From the NCBI RefSeq assembly GCF_024298865.1, contig NZ_CP101161.1, positions 1,323,227 through 1,387,226 on the forward strand: a DNA stretch of 64,000 bases, written 5' to 3'. This DNA comes from Halorarius halobius (lineage in GTDB: Archaea > Halobacteriota > Halobacteria > Halobacteriales > Haloarculaceae). The number at the start of each line of letters is the position of its first letter. The stretch's first letter is position 1. The notes below the pieces were generated by a model. It ran no database searches, had not been told where the DNA came from, and worked only from the letters and a program-made list of their open reading frames with translations. This document shows, piece after piece, positions 33,186 to 41,638 of this stretch. A program made the position numbers and the translations under genes.

Positions 33186-34127
33186 ATGACTGCTATCGTC
33201 GCGGACGACCTCGTGAAGGAGTACGGGGACGTGCGCGCACTCGACGGGCTCTCCTTCGAAGTCGAGGACGGCGAGTTCTTCGGCCTGCTCGGGCCGAACG
33301 GCGCGGGCAAGACCACGTTCATCAACATCCTCGTGGGACTGGCCCGGGCGTCGGGCGGCCGGGCCGAGGTGTTCGGCTTCGACGTGGAAGACGATTACCG
33401 CGAGGCGCGCGACCGCATCGGTCTCGCACCACAGGAGTTCAACGTCGACCGCTTCTTCCCCATCCACGAGGTGCTCGAACACAAGGCCGGCTACCACGGC
33501 ATCGACCCGGAGGAGGCCGCACGCCGGGCCGACGAGGCGCTGAAGACGGTCGGCATCTACGACAAGCGCGACACCCGCTTCGACTGGCTCTCCGGCGGGA
33601 TGAAGCGCCGGTTCCTTCTCGCGCGGGCGCTGGTCACTGACCCCGACCTCCTCATCCTCGACGAGCCGACTGCGGGCGTCGACGTGGAACTGCGCCGCGA
33701 CCTCTGGGACCTCGTCCAGCGGCTCAACGACGACGGGACGACGGTGCTCCTGACGACCCACTACATCGAGGAGGCCGAGCGGCTCTGTGACCGCGTCGCC
33801 ATCATGGACGAGGGCCGGAAGGTGGAGGTGGCAACCCCGGACGAACTCCAGTCGCGGGGCACCGACACGCTCGTCGTCACGCTCGCCTCGGAGGCCGTCG
33901 GCGTCCCGGAGTTCGACGTCGACGGGGTCAACGACGTGACGCTCGACGGCCGGACGCTGTCGGTCACCGCCGACAGCGCCGGCAGTGTCGCGCCCGACGT
34001 GGTGCGAACCCTCGACCGTGCCGGCCTCGACATCGCCGACCTCGAAATCCGGCGGGCTTCCCTCGAGGAGGTGTTCGTCGACATGACGCGGCTCGACGAG
34101 GAGAAGCCGGCGGAGGTGGAGGCGTGA
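33186..34127 (+). CDS. ABC-2 type exporter ATP-binding protein
   Basis: A 313-residue ATPase of the DrrA/NatA group. Walker A GPNGAGKTT is near residue 36, signature LSGGMKRR near 135, Walker B LLILDEPTAG near 157, switch His TTHYIEEAE. A C-terminal extra domain (about 225-300) is usual for this group. It overlaps the following permease by four bases (GTGA). The system exports an unknown compound: antibiotic, sodium or a lipid-linked molecule. Two start codons in tandem, GTG 33183 and ATG 33186; the latter is used. Confidence 0.93.
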   Translation: MTAIVADDLVKEYGDVRALDGLSFEVEDGEFFGLLGPNGAGKTTFINILVGLARASGGRAEVFGFDVEDDYREARDRIGLAPQEFNVDRFFPIHEVLEHKAGYHGIDPEEAARRADEALKTVGIYDKRDTRFDWLSGGMKRRFLLARALVTDPDLLILDEPTAGVDVELRRDLWDLVQRLNDDGTTVLLTTHYIEEAERLCDRVAIMDEGRKVEVATPDELQSRGTDTLVVTLASEAVGVPEFDVDGVNDVTLDGRTLSVTADSAGSVAPDVVRTLDRAGLDIADLEIRRASLEEVFVDMTRLDEEKPAEVEA

Positions 34128-34924
34128 GCGCGCTCGACTCCGTCTTCGGGACGGGGTTCCGCTCGCTCCTGAAACGCGAGATACTGCGGTTCGTCCGCCG
34201 GCCCCGCAACACGTTCCTGCCGCCGGCCATCACGAACGTACTCTACTTCGCAGTGTTCGGCGTCGTCCTCGGCGGTCGAATCGACGAGATTCAGGGGTTC
34301 GACTACATCCTGTTCATCCTGCCGGGGCTGGTCGTGCTCGGGGCCATCTCCAACGCCTTCGAGAACTCCTCCTTTTCCATCTTCCATGGCCGCTGGAACG
34401 AGTACATCCACGAGGTGCTGACCTCGCCGCTGTCGTACGCGAGCCAGGTGTTCGCGTACGTGGCCGCGGCCGCGCTCCGGGGCATCGTCGTCGGGTTCAT
34501 CATCGTCGGCGTCGGCCTCGTGTTCGTCCCGTTCGCCATCGAGCGCGGAACGGTACCGGTCGCACGGCCGCTGTATCTGGTGGCGTTCATGCTCGTCATC
34601 ACGACCCTGTTCGCGGGGTTCGGCGTGATGGGCGGGCTGTGGGCCCGCGACTTCGACTACCTGACCGTCCTCAACCAGTTCATCCTGCGGCCGCTGGTGT
34701 TCTTCGGCGGCGTGTTCTACTCGCTGGAGATACTGCCGCCGGTGTTCGTGAAGGTCTCGCTTCTCAACCCGATGGTGTACATGGTCAACGGCGTCCGGTT
34801 CGGCTTCCTCGGCTACTCGGACGTGGACCCCAACGCCTCGCTTCTGGTGTTGACGGCGCTGACAGTCGCCGTGCTCGCGGTGGACGTGGTGCTGTTCCGG
34901 CGCGGCTACGGCATTATCGACTAA
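34124..34924 (+). CDS. ABC-2 type exporter permease
   Basis: 266 residues with six hydrophobic helices and the ABC-2 hallmark region (LNPMVYMVNGVRFGFLGYSDV) before the last helix. The FGAISNAFENSSFSIFHGRWNEYIHEVL-like coupling region is also typical (seen in two pieces: NAFENSSFSIF and RWNEYIHEVL). It begins with GTG overlapping the ATPase gene, so the two form one exporter. The stop codon overlaps the convergent membrane gene by four bases. Confidence 0.9.
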   Translation: MSALDSVFGTGFRSLLKREILRFVRRPRNTFLPPAITNVLYFAVFGVVLGGRIDEIQGFDYILFILPGLVVLGAISNAFENSSFSIFHGRWNEYIHEVLTSPLSYASQVFAYVAAAALRGIVVGFIIVGVGLVFVPFAIERGTVPVARPLYLVAFMLVITTLFAGFGVMGGLWARDFDYLTVLNQFILRPLVFFGGVFYSLEILPPVFVKVSLLNPMVYMVNGVRFGFLGYSDVDPNASLLVLTALTVAVLAVDVVLFRRGYGIID

Positions 34925-36036
34925 CCGTCCTGCCCCTCGGGCGGGACGAACGGGCCGACCGACACCGTCTCGTGGGCGATGGTCGCCGCCCGGAGGATGT
35001 ACGCGATGAACACCGTCAGCGGCGCGAGCACCACCGTACTGCCGACCGCGATGACCGGCGAGAGATACGGATCGGGGATGGTGACGCTACCGGTCCGGTA
35101 GACGAGCGTCAGGCCGAAGCTGACGACCACCGCCACCAGCCCCGAGTACGCGAGCACCCGCGAGAGCCGGGCGAAGTCCTGCTGGAGCGAGAGCGTCTTG
35201 AAGAACTGCCGGGTGACCGCGACCGCCTCCAGCAGGTCCTCGACGGCGTCGAGTTGCTCGTCGGCGCTCTCCGAGAGCGCGTCGCCGTGACGGCCCCGGA
35301 CGCGGGTCGTCGCCGTGAGGTTCGTCGCGTACTCCGTCCCGAGGATGACCGCCAGCGCGTCGACGATGCTGGTCTGCCGCTCCAGTTTCGAGTCGATGCT
35401 CTCGCCGTACGCCACCAGGTCGTCGACGTACGCCTCGACGCCCTCCGGGGGGTCCCAGTCGCCGGCCTCCAGTTCCTCGCCGAGGCGTTCGGCGTGGTCG
35501 ACGAGCGCGCCGGACAGCGCCGACAGGAACCCCGCCGGGTCGTTCGGGAGCGCGTGGTCGTCGGTGTGTTCGACGACGCGCTCGCGCAGGTCGCGCGTGC
35601 CCGACAGCCGGTCGAGATACTCGTTTGGCGAGCCGAACACCCGCGAGAGGATGAGCTGGTTCACCGACAGCGCGATGGTCGTCAGCGTCAGCGTCCCCGA
35701 GACGAGACCGCTACCGTACACCGTCGCCGCGACGCTGTCGCCGCCGACGGCGAGCACGCCGCCGTAGATGCCCGCGAACAGGAGCAGACAGACGCCGACG
35801 AGCATCGCGAGCGCGACGTGCAACCGGTTGCCGTCGAGCAGTAACCAGTAGAGCAGGCGGTCGACCACGCCGTCGACGTCCCGGACCGAACTCGACGTCG
35901 TTATCTCTCGCGACACGTCCCACGTGTCGAACGCTCGGCGTATAGAACCCGGCCCCGCCGTCTCCGGCCCGTAGCCACACGCGAGCGGCCGCTGTCTACC
36001 GATTCCCGCGTTCTGAGACTCGCCGGGTCGGTTCAT
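34921..36036 (-). CDS. Haloarchaeal membrane protein of unknown function
   Basis: 371 residues. Two helices near residues 70-125 (VALAMLVGVCLLLFAGIYGG; SGTLTLTTIALSVNQLILS) and two near 295-355 (LAYSGLVAVVVSFGLTLVY; IAVGSTVVLAPLTVFIAYIL) flank a soluble, helical, charged middle domain with SADEQLDAVEDLLEAVAVTR. This layout occurs in unnamed haloarchaeal proteins. No catalytic motif is seen. The first 50 residues are low-complexity, so the true start could be further in. Convergent overlap with the exporter permease. Confidence 0.7.
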   Translation of the reverse strand: MNRPGESQNAGIGRQRPLACGYGPETAGPGSIRRAFDTWDVSREITTSSSVRDVDGVVDRLLYWLLLDGNRLHVALAMLVGVCLLLFAGIYGGVLAVGGDSVAATVYGSGLVSGTLTLTTIALSVNQLILSRVFGSPNEYLDRLSGTRDLRERVVEHTDDHALPNDPAGFLSALSGALVDHAERLGEELEAGDWDPPEGVEAYVDDLVAYGESIDSKLERQTSIVDALAVILGTEYATNLTATTRVRGRHGDALSESADEQLDAVEDLLEAVAVTRQFFKTLSLQQDFARLSRVLAYSGLVAVVVSFGLTLVYRTGSVTIPDPYLSPVIAVGSTVVLAPLTVFIAYILRAATIAHETVSVGPFVPPEGQDG

Positions 36037-36077
36037 ATCCTGTACGGTCGAACTGGTAAGTGTAGAGGTACAAGACG

Positions 36078-36656
36078 ATGTCCACCAAAACAACCCGACG
36101 AATCGACGCCGAAATCTTCGGCCGTGAGACGAATTTCGAGTACTCCGAGCACTGGATCGGCTACGCGCTGGTCTCGATGCGCGTGGTGATGGGCTGGGTC
36201 CTCCTGCAGGGCGGACTCACCAAGCTCATCACCTACCTGAACGCCGACCCCAGCGACAACTGGACGGCCGCAGGCTACCTCGCCAACGCCATCCCCGAGG
36301 GCAACCCGTTCACCGCCGCCTTCGCCGGCATGGCGGGTAGCCCGCTGGTCGACATCCTCGTCATGTGGGGGCTGACCCTGACGGGCCTCGGGCTCATCCT
36401 CGGTGCCTTGGTGCGCTGGAACGCGTTCTGGGGCGCCGTCATGATGATGATGTTCTGGGCGGCGAGCCTCACCGGCGGCCTGATGCAGGGCCTGCCCCTC
36501 GCCCACGGCTGGGTCGTCGACGACCACATGGTCTACGCCGCCCTGCTGTTCGGCCTCGGCGCCGTCGGCGCCGGCCGCATCCTCGGCGTCGACGCCTACC
36601 TCGAACAGACCGAGTTCGTCAAGAACAACCGCGTGCTCCGGCTCATCCTCGGGTAG
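36078..36656 (+). CDS. DoxX/DoxD-like membrane protein
   Basis: 192 residues. Four hydrophobic helices follow an N-terminal soluble segment. Features of the DoxX/TQO small subunit group are visible: a first helix with RVVMGWVLLQGGLTKL, then GNPFTAAFAGM, WGLTLTGLGLILGALVRW and MMMMFWAASLTGG. DoxD-type subunits pair with thiosulfate:quinone oxidoreductase, but no such partner is nearby; many haloarchaeal DoxX proteins are of unknown role. It diverges from the gene at 36036 by 41 bases. Confidence 0.84.
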   Translation: MSTKTTRRIDAEIFGRETNFEYSEHWIGYALVSMRVVMGWVLLQGGLTKLITYLNADPSDNWTAAGYLANAIPEGNPFTAAFAGMAGSPLVDILVMWGLTLTGLGLILGALVRWNAFWGAVMMMMFWAASLTGGLMQGLPLAHGWVVDDHMVYAALLFGLGAVGAGRILGVDAYLEQTEFVKNNRVLRLILG

Positions 36657-36725
36657 GGTGACCGGGCGAGTCGACCCCTCGTTCGAGGGGTAACCTGTTT
36701 TTCCTCGGACGTGCAACCGCCGCGC

Positions 36726-36902
36726 ATGTACCGTGCGATACTCCCGAACGGCCAACTCGAGTGTGCCGACTACGCGAAGGAGAGCAAGGGCGTCGAACTG
36801 TACACCGAGTCGGGCGAACTGCTCGCGTTCGTACCGTACGCCAACCTGGAGGCGCTGTTGACCGAGGCGGCGTACGACAGCGACGAGCCGAGCGTGATGT
36901 AA
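36726..36902 (+). CDS. Small conserved haloarchaeal protein, unknown function
   Basis: 58 residues starting MYRAILPNGQLECADYAKES and ending acidic. The ELYTESGELLAFVPYANLEALL segment is beta-then-helix, and the protein reads like a compact cytoplasmic domain. No zinc motif or helix signal. ATG 36726 gives the conserved-looking start; an earlier GTG at 36711 adds five residues only. It ends 37 bases before the lipoprotein gene. Confidence 0.68.
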   Translation: MYRAILPNGQLECADYAKESKGVELYTESGELLAFVPYANLEALLTEAAYDSDEPSVM

Positions 36903-36939
36903 CGAAAGCGCAATCAGTCGGGTCCCCGAAGCGGAGTCG

Positions 36940-37563
36940 ATGCCCTCCAGACGCGCGCTTCTCGCCGCCGCGGGTGCCGCCGGCGCGTCGCTTGCCGGCT
37001 GTGTCGGCGGCCCCGACCGCTACAGCCCGGCCGCGAGCGTCTCGCTCCCGCCCCGGCCCGAGGCGGCGACGCCGGTCGGCCGCACCGAGACCGAGTTCGG
37101 CGACGACTGTCCCCACGGGCTGGGTCGTCTCACCGCTCGCGCCTACCAGACGCCCGGTCGGATAACCGTCGAGACGGCGTGTGACCTCATCACCGGCCAC
37201 AACAACTGCACGACGGCGTGGGGCAACGCGGCGTTCGACGTGACCCACGACTGGCGGCTCGACGCCCGCCCGTTCGGGGGGCTCGACGGCGACGCCGCCG
37301 ACGTGGTCCCCGTCGACCGGTCGGAGGCGGCGTTCGCGCTCGCGGGCGACCGGAGCCGCTCGTCGCGGGCGTGGTCGGTGCGGTTCACCCCGCCACGGGA
37401 CAGCACCCGGACGCTCACCTTCCGGTCGACGTTCGCCGTCGAGTCGTCGCCCGAGCGGGGCGACACGCTGGTTCGGGTACCGGTGACCTGGCGGGTCAGC
37501 AAGTCGCCGCTGGCGAACCGGCAGTACGGCGAGTCGCTGACGCTCGACTACCGCGAGGGCTGA
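36940..37563 (+). CDS. Tat lipoprotein of unknown function
   Basis: 207 residues. The signal MPSRRALLAAAGAAGASLAGC has a twin-arginine motif at 4-5 and a lipobox with Cys21. The mature part is acidic and beta-rich, with two Cys (CPHGL, ACDL, NNCTT: three in fact) that could form a disulfide. No family is recognised. The stop is one base from the convergent DUF5611-like stop. Confidence 0.74.
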   Translation: MPSRRALLAAAGAAGASLAGCVGGPDRYSPAASVSLPPRPEAATPVGRTETEFGDDCPHGLGRLTARAYQTPGRITVETACDLITGHNNCTTAWGNAAFDVTHDWRLDARPFGGLDGDAADVVPVDRSEAAFALAGDRSRSSRAWSVRFTPPRDSTRTLTFRSTFAVESSPERGDTLVRVPVTWRVSKSPLANRQYGESLTLDYREG

Positions 37564-37564
37564 C

Positions 37565-37960
37565 TCACTCGACGCCGTCGGGCGTCTCGGCGTCGTCCTC
37601 GACGGCGCGTTTCATCGACTCGCGGCGCGATTTGGCGTCCCGTCCCGTACACTCCAGCAGGAAGTCGTTCTTCGCGTCGTTGGCGTCGCCGGCGGCGTCG
37701 ACGTCGCCCGTCTCCATCAGGTCCTCCAGTTCGCGCTCGTGGAACTCGACGGCGAGTTTGTCCTTCTTCCCCGAGTAGGCGACGGCGCCCGCGACCACCT
37801 TCTCGAAGACGGGGTTGTCGGGCTCGCCTACGACGTACAGGTCCGACCCCTTGAACTCCTGTGTGCTGGTGATGGGACCGAAGTACTCCTCGATGGTCCC
37901 CTTCAGGTCGGGGACGCGCTCCTCGAGATACTCGCCGCGCCGCATCTTGTACTCCTCCAT
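37565..37960 (-). CDS. DUF5611-like protein
   Basis: 131 residues starting MEEYKMRRGEYLEERVPDL. It contains TIEEYFGPITSTQEFKGSDLYVVG and an acidic, charged C-terminal tail. The start and length match what I remember of the archaeal DUF5611 family; this is not verified by a search. No function known. Start ATG is clear, and a stretch of 45 bases separates it from the next minus-strand gene upstream. Confidence 0.7.
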   Translation of the reverse strand: MEEYKMRRGEYLEERVPDLKGTIEEYFGPITSTQEFKGSDLYVVGEPDNPVFEKVVAGAVAYSGKKDKLAVEFHERELEDLMETGDVDAAGDANDAKNDFLLECTGRDAKSRRESMKRAVEDDAETPDGVE

Positions 37961-38005
37961 GGGGGTGGCTTCGGCAGGGTCCGGTTTACCGATTTCGCTC
38001 GTCGG

Positions 38006-38686
38006 CTACTCGCCGGCCGGTTCGAGATAGCCGGCCTGACACTCGGGACAGGCGTCGCCGGCCCGGAACGGCGAGTCGCCCGCCTCCACCTCGTAACCAC
38101 AGCCCGGGCAGACGTACGTGCCCTCGGCGTCGTTGCCGGCCGCCAGCGTCGGCCCGTCGTCGCGGTCGGCCGCCTCCGCCCCGTCGCCGCGGTCGGGCTC
38201 GTCGGCGGCCTCGGCCGCCTCCGACGCGTCGGTCTCCTCCGGCTCGGACTGGCCCGCTCCAGCGGCATCGCGGGTCAGGTCGTCGGGCGTCCACTCGTCG
38301 TCGTCGCCGGGCCACTGGCCGGGCTGGCGGTCCACCGGCCGGTTGTCCTCGAGAATTTCGGCGTCGTCGTCCTCGGGGTCGGCGGTCGGCTCGTACTCGT
38401 CGAGGTCGCTCCCGCTCTCGTAGCCGCCTGCGGTCTCGGCGTCCGTGGCCGCCTCGCCGAGCGCGGCGTCCTCTCGGGTCTCCTCGCCGGTCGCCCCGTC
38501 CACGTCGTCGGGCTCAACGATGGACGTCACCTCCTTGTTCTCGGAGACGACCCGGGTCTCGCCGCACCGACTGCACCGCTCGACCTCCTGCACGATGGTC
38601 ACGACCTCGCTCCCCCGCTCCTCGCGCTCGCGTTCGACGTCCGTCTCGTCGAACGAGTGCCCGAGCAGCGTACACTTGAGTCCCAT
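38006..38686 (-). CDS. Acidic protein with two zinc ribbons, unknown function
   Basis: 226 residues. The N-terminus MGLKCTLLGHSFDE has Cys and His; CSRCGETRVV follows, making the first zinc site. The middle 120 residues are Asp/Glu/Ala-rich and probably disordered. The C-terminus has a rubredoxin-like ribbon, CPGCGYEVEAG and CPECQAGYLEP. This design fits a haloarchaeal conserved family (DUF7093-like, by memory). A TATA-like CCTTAAGC (38709-38716) lies 23-30 bases before the start. Confidence 0.72.
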   Translation of the reverse strand: MGLKCTLLGHSFDETDVEREREERGSEVVTIVQEVERCSRCGETRVVSENKEVTSIVEPDDVDGATGEETREDAALGEAATDAETAGGYESGSDLDEYEPTADPEDDDAEILEDNRPVDRQPGQWPGDDDEWTPDDLTRDAAGAGQSEPEETDASEAAEAADEPDRGDGAEAADRDDGPTLAAGNDAEGTYVCPGCGYEVEAGDSPFRAGDACPECQAGYLEPAGE

Positions 38687-38810
38687 TACCCGGGGTTGCC
38701 GGCGTGGAACGCTTAAGGCTACCGACGGACGGCGCACAGCCGGCCTGCCGTCCCGCACGGACGGGGTCGTCCCGCGAACCGTTAAGACCGGCCGCCGTCT
38801 ACCCGGAGGT

Positions 38811-39104
38811 ATGCAGGCAAAGCGGGAGTACCGCGACCGCGAACGGACGGAGGTCGCGGTGCTGGACGCGCTCGTCGACCGCCAGGAGGAAGGGATGACT
38901 GTCCTCGAGATACGGTCTCGGGTCGACGTGGACATCGACCGCATCGAGACGGCGCTGGCCGAACTGAAGGCGGACGGACTCATCACGGTCGAGGACGCCG
39001 ACGGCGGGACCCGCATCTACCCCGCCGACCGGGTCGTCCCCTCGGGCACCGAGGAGCCGGACCCCTCGTTCGTCGACCGGCTCCGGGAGAAGCTCCCGTT
39101 CTGA
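38811..39104 (+). CDS. Small winged-helix protein (DUF6432-like)
   Basis: 97 residues. A MarR/winged-helix layout: TEVAVLDALVDRQEEGMTVL, EIRSRVDVDIDRIETALAELKADGL (recognition helix), then ITVEDADGGTRIYP as the wing. Ends basic-acidic DRLREKLPF. It matches what I recall of the haloarchaeal DUF6432 family. Probably DNA binding; target unknown. A TATA-like GTTAAGA (38781-38787) is 24-30 bases before ATG 38811. Confidence 0.76.
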   Translation: MQAKREYRDRERTEVAVLDALVDRQEEGMTVLEIRSRVDVDIDRIETALAELKADGLITVEDADGGTRIYPADRVVPSGTEEPDPSFVDRLREKLPF

Positions 39105-39134
39105 CGCGGCGGCTCGTCCGCCCGGACCACCGGG

Positions 39135-39143
39135 GTTTATTCC
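39135..39143 (+). promoter_or_regulatory. TATA box of the arylsulfotransferase-like gene
   Basis: GTTTATTCC, ending 23 bases before ATG 39167. Fits leaderless expression. Confidence 0.5.
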
Positions 39144-39166
39144 CGCCGGCTCCCCGACGACTGACG

Positions 39167-40492
39167 ATGGAGCTTCCCGACCGGGTTCCGGTCCCCGACA
39201 GACGCGTACTGCGTGCGGCCTTCGCCCTCCTCGTCGTGCTGTCGGCGCTCCCGCTGGGGTTCGCGTACGCCACCGCCGACAGCGGCGCCGTCGCCGACCG
39301 GCAGGCGCCGCCCACCGACGGCATCACCGTCGTCACGGTCCACGCGTTCGACCCCATCGGCCACATCGTCGCCTACGCGCCCGACGGCTCCCGGCTCTAC
39401 ACCAACGACACCTACGACGCGTACTTCGACGTCGACCCCGTGTCCGGTACCGCCGCCACGGTCGAGTACGTCGCCGTCTCCGAGATAACCGAGCGTTCGG
39501 GAGTCTGCGACCAGCCCCCATGCGCCCGAAACGTCATCGAGCGGGTGAACCTCACCACCGGCGACGTCGAGCGACTCCACGCCACCGTGGTCGAGGACTA
39601 CCACGGCCACGAGTGGCACGACGTCGACCGTATCGACGACCAGCGCCTGCTCGTCGCCGACATCGGCGGCAACGGCGTGTTCGTCCTGAACACGACCACC
39701 GACGTCGTCGAGTGGCGCTGGAACGCCCAGAGCCACTACCCGCTGGAGGCCGGCGGCGGCTACCCCTCCGACTGGACCCACCTCAACGACGTGGAGCGCT
39801 TGCCGGACGGCCGCTACATGGCGAGTCCGCGCAACATGGACGAGGTCATCTTCATCAACGAGTCGGGCGTCCAGGAGGCGTGGACGCTCGGCGAGGACGG
39901 CGACCACTCGGTGCTGTACGAACAGCACAACCCCGACTACATCCCCGCGGGCGAGGGCGGCCCCGCCGTCGTCGTCGCGGACTCCGAGAACGACCGCCTC
40001 GTCGAGTTCCAGCGCGTCGACGGCCGGTGGGAGCAGTCGTGGGTGTGGGCCGACGCGCGCCTCTCGTGGCCCCGCGACGCCGACCGCCTGCCCGACGGCG
40101 ACACGCTGGTCACGGACACCCACGGCGACCGCATCGCGGTGGTGGCGCCCAACGGGAGCGTCACCTGGAGCGTCGACGTGACGAACCCCTACGAGGCCGA
40201 ACGGCTCTCCTCGCCCGACGAGTCCGAGGACGGCCCGGCCGCGACGGCGGCGAACCTCCAGTCGCGCGAACCGGGCGGGGGCGACGGCAGCGGTGGCGGC
40301 AGTCCCGTCGGCGTCCTGCTGTCGCTGATTCCGGCGAAACTGCGTCACGGCCTGCTGTTCGTGATTCCCTCGTGGTTCGACGCCGTCCACGTCCTCCCGC
40401 TCGGGGTGGGGCTGGCGACGGCCGCCACCTGGGTCGCGCTGGAACTCCGGTGGGCGAACCTCGGCGTCCAGTGGCCGCTGTACCGTCGGTAG
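39167..40492 (+). CDS. Arylsulfotransferase (ASST)-like beta-propeller protein
   Basis: 441 residues, membrane-tethered. A helix at about 14-36 (RVLRAAFALLVVLSALPLGF) and another near the C-terminus (DAVHVLPLGVGLATAATWVA) flank an extracellular propeller. Repeated motifs include YHGHEWHDVDRIDDQRLLVAD, DWTHLNDVERLPDGRYMAS and LSWPRDADRLPDGDTLVTDT, with conserved His and Arg as in ASST. Bacterial ASST moves sulfate between phenols; in haloarchaea the role is unproven and may concern surface glycan sulfation. Has its own TATA box. Confidence 0.82.
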   Translation: MELPDRVPVPDRRVLRAAFALLVVLSALPLGFAYATADSGAVADRQAPPTDGITVVTVHAFDPIGHIVAYAPDGSRLYTNDTYDAYFDVDPVSGTAATVEYVAVSEITERSGVCDQPPCARNVIERVNLTTGDVERLHATVVEDYHGHEWHDVDRIDDQRLLVADIGGNGVFVLNTTTDVVEWRWNAQSHYPLEAGGGYPSDWTHLNDVERLPDGRYMASPRNMDEVIFINESGVQEAWTLGEDGDHSVLYEQHNPDYIPAGEGGPAVVVADSENDRLVEFQRVDGRWEQSWVWADARLSWPRDADRLPDGDTLVTDTHGDRIAVVAPNGSVTWSVDVTNPYEAERLSSPDESEDGPAATAANLQSREPGGGDGSGGGSPVGVLLSLIPAKLRHGLLFVIPSWFDAVHVLPLGVGLATAATWVALELRWANLGVQWPLYRR

Positions 40493-40543
40493 CGTCCGCC
40501 CGTCGCGAGCCACTTTTCACCGGGGCGCGCCTCTCCCCCGGTA

Positions 40544-41629
40544 ATGACCGTCGTCCCCGACACCCACGAGCGACACGGCGCGACGTTCGCCGAGCACGAC
40601 GGCCGCCGCGTCGTCGAGGAGTACGGCCGGCCCGAGCGGACCCACCGTGCGGTCCGTAACGGCGTCGGCGTCATCGAGATGGGGTACGGCGTCCTCGAAC
40701 TCACGGGCGAGGACCGCGTCGAGTTCGTCGACAACGCCGTCTCCAACCGCGTCCCGAGCGAGGACGGCCGCGGCGTCTACGCCCTGCTTCTGGACCCGCA
40801 GGGCGCCGTCCGGACGGACCTGTACGTGTACAACGCCGGCGAGCGCCTGCTGTGTTTCACGCCGCCCGCGCAGGCGGGGCCGCTGGCCGAGGAGTGGCGC
40901 GAGAACACGTTCATCCAGGACGTCGAGATACGCGAGGCCTCGACCGACTTCGGGGTGTTCGGCGTCCACGGCCCCACCTCGACCGAGAAGGTCGCCAGCG
41001 TGCTCAACGGCGCCGCCTCGCCCGACGGCCACCTGACCTTCGTCCGCGGGTCGATGGGCGACGCCGGCGTCACCGTCGTCGCCAGCGACGCCCCCACCGG
41101 CGAGGAGGGGTACGAGGTGGTGTGTGCGGCCGACGCCGCCGAGGAGGTGTTCGACACCCTGCTCACGCGGGGGATGAACGCCGTCCCGTTCGGCCACCGG
41201 ACCTGGAACACGCTCACGCTCGAAGCCGGGACGCCGCTGTTCGCCACGGAGTTGGAGGGGCAGGTGCCGAACGTGCTCGGCCTGCGGAACGCGCTGGACT
41301 TCGAGAAGGGCTGTTACGTCGGGCAGGAAGTGGTCTCCAAAATCGAAAACCGGGGGCGGCCCTCCCGTCGGCTCGTGGGCCTCGCGGTGGACGCGGTTCC
41401 CGACGCCGGCGCGGCGGTGTTTGCGGGCGACGACCACGCCGGCGAGGTGACCCGCGCCGTCGACTCGCCGACGCTTGAGGAGCCGCTGGCGCTCGCGCTG
41501 GTCGACTACGGCGCTGATATCGAAAGCGCGACCGTCAGGGTCGACGGCGAGGAGCGCGAAGCCACCCGCCGCGCGCTCCCGTTCGTCGAGGGGAGCGACA
41601 CCTCGGCGCGGCTCCCCACCTACGACTGA
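40544..41629 (+). CDS. ygfZ: YgfZ/GcvT-family folate-binding protein
   Basis: 361 residues of the aminomethyltransferase fold. The diagnostic YgfZ motif KGCYVGQE is at 255-262; true GcvT proteins lack it. YgfZ binds tetrahydrofolate and helps build or repair certain iron-sulfur enzymes such as MiaB and radical SAM proteins. Sequence such as GEDRVEFVDNAVSNRVP and GLRNALDFEKGCYVGQE also fits. It is often annotated simply as glycine cleavage T protein, which the motif argues against; no gcvH or gcvP is nearby. TATA-like ACTTTTC lies about 25-32 bases upstream. Confidence 0.88.
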   Translation: MTVVPDTHERHGATFAEHDGRRVVEEYGRPERTHRAVRNGVGVIEMGYGVLELTGEDRVEFVDNAVSNRVPSEDGRGVYALLLDPQGAVRTDLYVYNAGERLLCFTPPAQAGPLAEEWRENTFIQDVEIREASTDFGVFGVHGPTSTEKVASVLNGAASPDGHLTFVRGSMGDAGVTVVASDAPTGEEGYEVVCAADAAEEVFDTLLTRGMNAVPFGHRTWNTLTLEAGTPLFATELEGQVPNVLGLRNALDFEKGCYVGQEVVSKIENRGRPSRRLVGLAVDAVPDAGAAVFAGDDHAGEVTRAVDSPTLEEPLALALVDYGADIESATVRVDGEEREATRRALPFVEGSDTSARLPTYD

Positions 41630-41638
41630 GCGGTCGCG

